Origin: Lasioglossum baleicum
Lineage: Eukaryota; Arthropoda; Insecta; Hymenoptera; Halictidae
Direction of reading: 5' to 3'
NCBI RefSeq assembly: GCF_051020765.1
Contig: NC_134934.1
Coordinates: 10,492,001-10,556,000, forward strand
Length of the DNA stretch: 64,000 nt
Made by a program: the position numbers and the translations under genes. Each line of letters starts with the position of its first letter. The stretch's first letter is position 1. Positions 57,174 to 64,000 of this stretch are shown piece after piece. Below the pieces are notes generated by a model. That model was given only the letters and a program-made list of their open reading frames with translations, made no database searches and was not told where the DNA came from.

Positions 57174-59149
57174 TGCGATATTATCGATTCACTCCGTTAT
57201 TTTTTCTCTCTCTCTCTGTCATTGTTCCTTGTTTATCGCCCGCGCGAGCCTTATATTGTTCCTAACAGGGCTCAAAATCTGTTGTGTCGTATAACATCGA
57301 CGACTACCAAAACTTTCAACTATTATAAGTTTTGGTTACGGTTCCAATTTCGATTGTGACGCGGTTCCAGAACAAACTCTTGTATCGACTTACTGTAAAT
57401 GTACACGTTTTTTGCTAGGTCGTTATACATATAAGAAGGAAAGTTTATACATATGTTATGGGTTTTTAATAAAGCTAATAAACAAACAAATGGCATATTT
57501 TTCGTGTTCACTCTCATTGTTGTTCGGCGTTAAAAGTATATAAACGAATCTTCGTCTTGTTTTCTAGGTCGAATATTATCCTGTGCTTTCCTGCGCGTTC
57601 GAAGGAATCGGTAGAGTATTAACTCTTTGCACTCGAAGCAATTTGAATTCCAAAATCAAGATATTTGTTTTAACCCAGAGGATTTTTGTTGCGTGTAATC
57701 TTTTTTACATTGTGCACATCAAATTGAACCTGTTTTCTTACACATATAATAGTTGAGCTTTTTACAATTTATAGAATACAGACAAAAGTAATGTTAAAAC
57801 TGTTTTGAATAATGGTATGGCAATTTTTAGTGGCGCCTCAGACTCGCCATTCGAGTGCAAAGGGTTAAATTATTTATAGTGTCCGACTTCATTGACGAGC
57901 AGTGAGAACAAAAACGGGAACCGTAACCTAAACAGACGATATATTAGATTCTTTGTTTTGTTGAACAATTACTACAGTTTACAGTATTTTACAGACGCGA
58001 AATTTCTCTTGAAAATGGTCCACATTTGGATCGAAACGTTGAGAACAATTTAAATTGCAAAATTGCTCGTGGCGCCGAAATCATTAAATTGTTTATTTGA
58101 TATATTAGAATTCGGAATGAAGATTCTTCGTAACCTTTATCTAACAGCTGCATCTTTATGAAACAAACGCATATGCATAAAATGAGCATAGGTGCAGGTA
58201 TTGGTTTGGTGTAGCTATAGAAATAGGCGTAGGAGCCATGTTTGGAACTTGGAGCTCGTGCGGCATCGAAATCGACGTGATGCAAGAAAGGCGCAACAAA
58301 ATCCACTTTGCGCGAACTCGTGCGCAACTACGGTCGAGTGCAGGTCGCAGTGCGGACGAACGGAAACTGGCGATCAGCCAATCAAAGCAACCTTTCCTCC
58401 ATCTCCGTGTCTATGGACAACCGATGAACCACATCGAACACGTTTCTTTCCCGATGTAGCAGCTGCCATCGTTAATCTATCCAAAACCGAACATCGCTCT
58501 CGTTCTCGAACGAAACCGATCGAACGACGCAACACGTACGCAACACCGTTCGAATCTGCGAACTTCATTTTCGGTTCGTCGAGAAAGTTCCCGTCAAGAT
58601 TTTGCGTAACGCGAAATTCCAGCCCCTATCTCCGCCGTAAATCGCTCGAAACTTTTGCAATAACGGTTTCGTCGGTTTAATCGACCGGCCGGCGCTTATT
58701 ACGCTGAAAGCGATTTATGACGGAAAAAACGGGTCCCCGATCTTTGTTCACGCGGTTCTTTTCTTTCCGAGCTCTTCGAAAAAGTTTCATCCCCTTTCCC
58801 CTTCCACGAGGGAAGCTTATCTGTTGCTACTTGCAAGCACACACACACACAGACGCGCGCGCGCGCGATCAAGCATGTAAAACGTCGGTCGGTCGAAATA
58901 AACATCGATATCGAAATATGTAAAACGTTTTCTCGCTGCAACGCTATCGCGTTTAAAATACCACGCCATCGTTCTTCTTCCTCCGTGACACGTTATTCTT
59001 CATGTTGGCGTTTCCACGTCGAACCGCGACGATACCGTTCGCGAGCAAAACATTCATCGTTTTTCCTGCTCGACGAATAACGACTAATCGTTCCATCGAT
59101 TCACGAGCCAATAATGTGTACCGTATATTTGGATCCAGATCCAGCCGAA
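57174..59149. other. Gene-free stretch
   Basis: CT run at ~57,206-57,218. CA microsatellite followed by a CG run at ~58,839-58,866. A 162-codon frame at 58,192-58,680 has no domain. Nothing else is supported. Confidence 0.35.
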
Positions 59150-59231
59150 GACGAGGTGGCCGAGTGGTTAAGGCGTTGGACTGCTAATCCAATGTGCTCT
59201 GCACGCGTGGGTTCGAATCCCATCCTCGTCG
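59150..59231 (+). tRNA. tRNA-Ser(GCT)
   Basis: 82 nt with acceptor stem GACGAGG/CCTCGTC, A box TGGCCGAGTGG, anticodon loop CTGCTAA (anticodon GCT, reads AGC/AGU), a long variable arm typical of tRNA-Ser, T arm with B box GGTTCGAATCC, and discriminator G. A T8 pol III terminator follows at ~59,238. Confidence 0.97.
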
Positions 59232-60959
59232 ATCCACTTTTTTTTCGTTCTGCCTCGAAATTCGAACGAAAGATTTCTCGGTACATATGTATGTACCTTT
59301 TTACCATCGCATTCAAAAATGGGTCCCATGGAAATCATCGACACAGATTTCTCCGACACGGTGTTCACCGACATTTCATTAATTTTCGATTTTAGATTTG
59401 GCACGAAGTTGGATCGACAGAAATTTAATCAAACAGAAATGTTCGATCTTGCAAGTACTGTAATTACCTGCGGACTTGACGTATTTACGACAGAAATGGG
59501 CACGTGGACGAATTACGTAGATTTAAGGACATCAGTGTATACATTTCACCTTAATAAGACAATTAAAAGCAGAAAGAAATTTCAATGCAAACCTTTTTTA
59601 ATTTTGCGAACGATCTTTTCGTGTCCTCTCGAGCGGGACATCCGAATTGTTGGTTAGGTTGTGTACAGTGTACATTGCCCTGTTCATTTGTTAGAGGGAG
59701 CAGTCGAGTGGGATGCAGTGGGATGGGTTAATAATTCTAGTTTTACAAACAGCAGCGAGGCCGGTCAAAGCTAAGGAGGAGATATCTCGAAAATTGCTAA
59801 ATATTTCGGAATTACTTACGTCGGTGATCGGCAACGAAGAGATCCTACGAGCAGAATGATACTTTTCTTCGGAGAAGTCCATTTTTTCTTCGTTTGTCGC
59901 ATCCTCGGGATTGCACGCGTTTCAAAATCGATGGGTGGCCACGATCGTTCGATTCTTCAATTTTCTTTGTTCGTAGACGCGAGAAGCAAGGAATTCGCGA
60001 TACGTGCAAGTACGCGGACACGCGAATGTACGCGACTGCACCGGTCAAATAAACTCTCAGAGTGAACGGTGCCTGAATGTATGTAGGGGAAACGTTCGAG
60101 AGAACGCGAAAGATTTACGACCCTACCCAACCCAATCCGATCCCGATTCCGATTCCGATCTTGTCTCTGAATGATCGTACCGATTGGACCGTGGACCACG
60201 CCGCGCTTACACACTTCGAACGATCTACTTTTTCCATTCTCTCAGGCACGACAAGATTCAAGCTGCTATCAACAGCAGTTTCCCCTTTAAAAATGTATCA
60301 CAGTTTAGGGGCACTTTGCGAACGCGCAGCTCTTGGCTGTGCTCTCGGACAGAAAGCTTCGTAAACTACGCGATTGCTTTAAAAATAAAATAGCTCCGCG
60401 TCGCGGTACGTCCTCGCGCCACGCCGCACAACGATACAGAGCCCGCTTTTTGTAGCCCAAATTCAATTTTTCGACTTTCAAATTACAACCAAATTTTCGT
60501 TCCTCGCAAATAAGAACCCTTTGAAACCTCGAAATTCAAGATATTATTCCTTAGACACAATATGGTAAAATGAAAATTTGTGCTGTATGTATTTTCATAT
60601 ATGAGAGCAGGCTATATTTCAATTATTTAATTGTAATATAAACATGTTTGAATCAATGTACGAAGAATATGAAGTTAAGTATAATGTAAACTTTAAGTAG
60701 AGTTTTTAAAAAATGCTTAAAAATTTGATTTTTCTGAACGCTTAAACTTAGACTTGTCGTAGCAGTTAATTTGGTAAAAATGGGCTGCTCTTTTCCTTGC
60801 CTTTCTCCTATAAATTTTCACCTTTTCCTATAAATAATAAACAAATAGACGCTAGCCCTCCGAACGGGCCCGACCACTGGCGATATACGCATATACGTGA
60901 AAAGGTTGCTATAGCAGCTATCCTATCGTTCTGCATAGCTGTAGTCGTGTGTGTGTGAC
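59232..60959. repeat. Gene-free stretch with a MITE fragment
   Basis: 59,474-59,605 is the left two-thirds of a TAGACTGCGGAT MITE (CTGCGGACTTGACG, AATGGGCACGTGGAC, AAGGACATCAGTGTA, AAAGCAGAAAGAAATTT). The rest shows no gene. The 112-codon frame at 59,319-59,657 runs through this repeat and is not a real protein. Confidence 0.5.
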
Positions 60960-61412
60960 CGCTTCGACCAATAGAAGGCACCTCCTTCCAAGCTAACCAA
61001 TCGGCCGCGCATTCCTGCCAGCCAGGGACCTTTTTGTCAGCACTCAACCGTACTTGTGGTGCCACCTAGCGGTTCCGCTCAGTGGTGAGATATTGTGCAA
61101 GGTTTCTTGCGCATGGCGGCGATTTTAGCATCTCATATAGCAAATAGTTAGCAAATTTAGCAAAAGCTATATTATATTAGCAAATATAGCAAATAGATTT
61201 AGCATTTTAGCAAATTGGGGTACCTTGAACACCCCGTAAAATATTGGCACTTTGTTTGCTGTTTGGACGCGCATGCGCGAGAAATCTTGTACAATATCTC
61301 ACTTGCTCACCACTATCCCACTCCCACTCACTCCCACTGTCTCCGCTCGGTAGGGAGTGCACGTGCACGTGCACGACCGTTACTGTCACTACCGGACACT
61401 ACACACAACATG
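60960..61412 (+). promoter_or_regulatory. Promoter-like region of an unidentified gene
   Basis: Two CCAAT boxes (~60,968 and ~60,997), GCATGGCGGCGATTTT (~61,111), CACTCCCACTC repeats, and two adjacent CACGTG E-boxes (61,360-61,365 and 61,366-61,371) precede ATGGCGGCG at 61,410. That ATG opens only a 35-codon frame. Motifs are seen; promoter function is inference, and no downstream exon is recognised. Confidence 0.3.
61120..61213 (+). repeat. Degenerate TAGCAAAT array
   Basis: TAGCAAAT or close variants occur about eight times in ~95 bp (ATAGCAAATAGTTAGCAAAT, ATAGCAAATAGATTTAGC). A decayed short-period tandem repeat. Confidence 0.7.
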
Positions 61413-61966
61413 GCGGCGCTAACTTGTAAAAAATACTGGACATTGTTCACCTTTAAACAAGGATGCAGGACCGAAATTTGGATTTCTCTCATCTTCTCGT
61501 CCAAATGTGCTGGATAACATAGGACAAAGGTAAACATTTATAGGATGAAGGCACAAATTTCTGGCTACGCAAGGAAACGTTTACCTAAACAAATAACTTG
61601 TCTCATATCAGTATTTAAATAATGCAAGTACATTAATTTTTAAATGTTTAGCAATCCCGAAAATGCCGATATCAGTGAAATTTAATAAAAATTATAATTG
61701 GAACACCATTTAAAAATGAACATTTTGTGAATATGATGATTATTTTTAACATTTTGTGAATATGGTGATAAAATCAATTCAATTAGATTCGTGGTTTTTC
61801 ACCCTTGTGTAGTTAACCATTTGCTGCATTTCGTTCAAGAACTTGTTAATGAATGTCCATTCTTTGCTCGCTAATATATTAATTTATAGCCTTAAAATGA
61901 GAATTTCTGAAAATATGCTAAATACAAAAGGTTTGTGAAAATATGCTAAATACGAACGGTTATAAA
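61413..61966. other. Gene-free stretch
   Basis: AT-rich, short frames only; GAACATTTTGTGAATATGAT is partly repeated at ~61,717 and ~61,749. Nothing else is seen. Confidence 0.35.
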
Positions 61967-62184
61967 TAAACTGCGGATCTTTATGCAAAACAAAAACGTT
62001 CTATATTTATTGTGGGTAGCAGGAATAAAATAGAAATGGATTTTATCCCTTAATGACTTCGTTATAGTAAAAACAACAATACAGTATTCTTGAATTTTTC
62101 TAATCTTTTACTGATTACTTTTACTGATTTACTAATATTTCACCCAACCAATTTTTTCATAAATGCATAAAGATCCGCCGTCTA
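61967..62184. mobile_element. hAT-type MITE, TAGACTGCGGAT family, perfect target duplication
   Basis: Ends are TAAACTGCGGATCTTTATGC and the complement of TAGACGGCGGATCTTTATGC. Identical 8 bp flanks GTTATAAA lie at 61,959-61,966 and 62,185-62,192. 218 bp, noncoding. Confidence 0.9.
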
Positions 62185-62192
62185 GTTATAAA

Positions 62193-63099
62193 TAATCTAT
62201 ACATTTTGTTCGGCTACAAAAGGGTTAATTGATGTGGTTTTCAGGTAGGCTTGGCAACAATGTTGTTCCCAGGACAGTTTGGTCATCAAGGGTTAAGGTT
62301 AAATGGATCCTTGTCGTACACGAGCAAGGACTTACCGCACGATTTCGAGAATAGTTTATGCAAAAGGTACTTTTTTACGACTGACGAAAGACAGCAAGCA
62401 TCGAGGAACGCGGAATCGCTTCGAATCACGAGCGAAAGGGAAAATGGCGTGTCGTTGTACCAACGCGACGCATCGCATTACGAACGAAAACCTGCCCGAA
62501 AGAGGCGAGAACAATGTGTCGTAACATTTTCTCTGCCGACGAAATACACTTCGCACGCGGCAAAACTGTATTTGTTACCCCGACACCTACGGACTCTCGC
62601 CACGAAACGATCGTTTGCATTTCTTTGTTTTTTTTTTCGTCACTGATCCGTGATGTTTGTTGGCAACAAATTAATATTGTTTAAAAAAGTAGAAGCATGA
62701 ACGATATCTTCCTCTCTTTGCTTTGCAAGGCATCGTTGTAAACATGCAAATGTTTATGTAATATTTAAGTTATATCGATGATAGTAGTCTAAATTTGTCT
62801 CCCGGATCGATAAAATCAGGTAAAATTGTTTACTATCGTCTCGAATATGAATATACTATATACAGATGACTAATTACTTCTTTTGTTTTTAGATAGATCG
62901 ATAACAAACACTATCGAACAACTACGGATATTTTTGTTCTGGACAGATCCGGAGATACGGATTGTTATATTGAACAGAATATATATCCGGCTCGTTAGCT
63001 TCTATTGTTAACGCAATCGCAATTATAGCATAATTCCGTTTAATTATATCGCCGAAGACTCTACGGTGAAATGTAAAAATTGAAGTAGAAAGCTCGTAC
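62193..63099. other. Gene-free stretch before tRNA-Lys
   Basis: A 131-codon + frame at 62,251-62,646 has no recognisable domain and overlaps open frames on the other strand. I do not call it. Confidence 0.35.
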
Positions 63100-63172
63100 G
63101 CCCGGCTAGCTCAGTCGGTAGAGCATGAGACTCTTAATCTCAGGGTCGTGGGTTCGAGCCCCACGTTGGGCG
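63100..63172 (+). tRNA. tRNA-Lys(CTT)
   Basis: 73 nt with acceptor stem GCCCGGC/GTTGGGC (two G-T pairs), A box TAGCTCAGTCGG, anticodon loop ACTCTTAA (anticodon CTT, reads AAG), B box GGTTCGAGCCC and discriminator G. T-rich terminator from 63,175. Confidence 0.97.
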
Positions 63173-64000
63173 ATTTCTTTTTATTTTTTCTCGTTTTTAT
63201 TATTACTCCGTTATTTCTAACGATACATTGAGTACGGAGATCCCTATCTCACGTGTAGTCGATGAATCTGGATCTCACTCCGTGTAATTTTTAGTATCCG
63301 TTTATTTCTGTTTCACAGGTATACACAGTATACACCGTTCGGCACGTTCGAGTCCGGCGGCACATGCATTTATGTTTTTCGACTGATGTTTGAAGTGAGA
63401 CGTAAGCGAGACAGCAATAAATTCGACGGTAAATTGTTCGACGTTATTTCACCGCGTAGAATACACGAATATCTGTGAAATTAAAATACACGGGCAGCCC
63501 TGTATTTTATATTACATGGATGAATATCCGGATTCGTTTATTACACGTGTACAGACGTATTTGCGTACACGTGAAATAGGGACGTCTAGTGTACATGGAT
63601 AGCAGTGAGCCTGGTCGTGAAATCAACTAATCTAATAGTCGCACTTACATTTTATAACGTCGAACAATTTACCGTGAATTTACGTGAACAATTTACCTCT
63701 CTTGCGTCTCACTTTTAACATGAACGGTCGGAAAGAATTCGATCAAAAATCCTAAACGCAGTCGCCGGTCTCGAACGTTTGCACAGATTCTTAATTCCTT
63801 AGTATTTACATACACGGTACACGTGCTACGGGTACACGCTCAAAACCGCGATCTCTAGCTGAGAGAGTACGGCTCGAAAAAGAAAATATAAAAAAGAACG
63901 CGGACGAGAGACTCGAGCGTAGTGTTTTCTAACTCGATCGACAGGTTCGTCGTCCTCGTAGCGTTCTGATCGAAGGGGTTGACAAAAGATATTCGCCCCC
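63173..64000. other. Gene-free window end
   Basis: Short frames only. Words such as TACACGTG and GTACACGT recur at 63,540-63,600 and 63,810-63,840. No gene can be supported up to the window edge. Confidence 0.35.

Noticed and set aside
58192..58680. 162-codon + frame
   Set aside because: No recognisable motif and no neighbouring exon signals.
59319..59657. 112-codon + frame
   Set aside because: It runs through a MITE fragment that is noncoding in every other copy.
61120..61213. CRISPR-like or satellite array
   Set aside because: Short irregular TAGCAAAT words without spacers in a eukaryotic genome; just a degenerate simple repeat.
62251..62646. 131-codon + frame before tRNA-Lys
   Set aside because: No domain; opposite-strand frames are also open; not enough to call a gene.

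Overview
The window is insect nuclear DNA, most likely from a hymenopteran (ant or bee). The reasons are short GT-AG introns, CpG-rich promoter islands, insect-like lipin, Mrto4 and MADF-BESS proteins, two eukaryotic tRNAs with internal A/B boxes, and many small DNA-transposon derivatives. The species call is inference; no gene names it.

Layout. 1-9,300 is mostly repeats: a retrotransposon tail, two large foldback elements and several MITEs, with no recognised protein gene. 9,366-10,590 (+) is the ribosome-assembly factor MRTO4 in four exons. Its first intron holds a ~100 bp tandem triplication that also copies the 3' splice site. 10,844-11,268 (+) is a small three-exon gene for an ~85-residue single-pass membrane protein I cannot name. 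14,454-22,338 (-) is a complete ten-exon lipin (phosphatidate phosphatase, 1,102 aa) with the catalytic DIDGT motif. A block of 16-residue repeats follows its N-LIP domain, and a perfect GTCACGTGAC box lies upstream. 23,000-33,000 is gene-poor and repeat-laden.

33,074-41,811 is a tandem duplication of a group-7-allergen-like (TULIP fold) secreted-protein gene. Both copies share the same two apparent frame breaks, so they look like duplicated pseudogenes. An internally deleted I-type retrotransposon lies between them and ends copy 1. 45,382-47,996 and 52,567-56,106 (+) are two MADF-BESS DNA-binding genes of two coding exons each. Just after the second is a 290 bp insertion whose first half is 5S rRNA sequence, flanked by an exact 18 bp duplication: a 5S-derived SINE. 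59,150 carries tRNA-Ser(GCT) and 63,100 tRNA-Lys(CTT).

The genes do not form a pathway: ribosome assembly, lipid metabolism, transcription and translation neighbours. What unifies the window is its mobile DNA. One hAT-type MITE family (TIR TAGACTGCGGAT) has at least six near-complete copies and several fragments; one copy is validated by an empty site in the duplicated gene. Tc1/mariner, piggyBac-like and palindromic 'two 3' ends' elements occupy introns and intergenic DNA.
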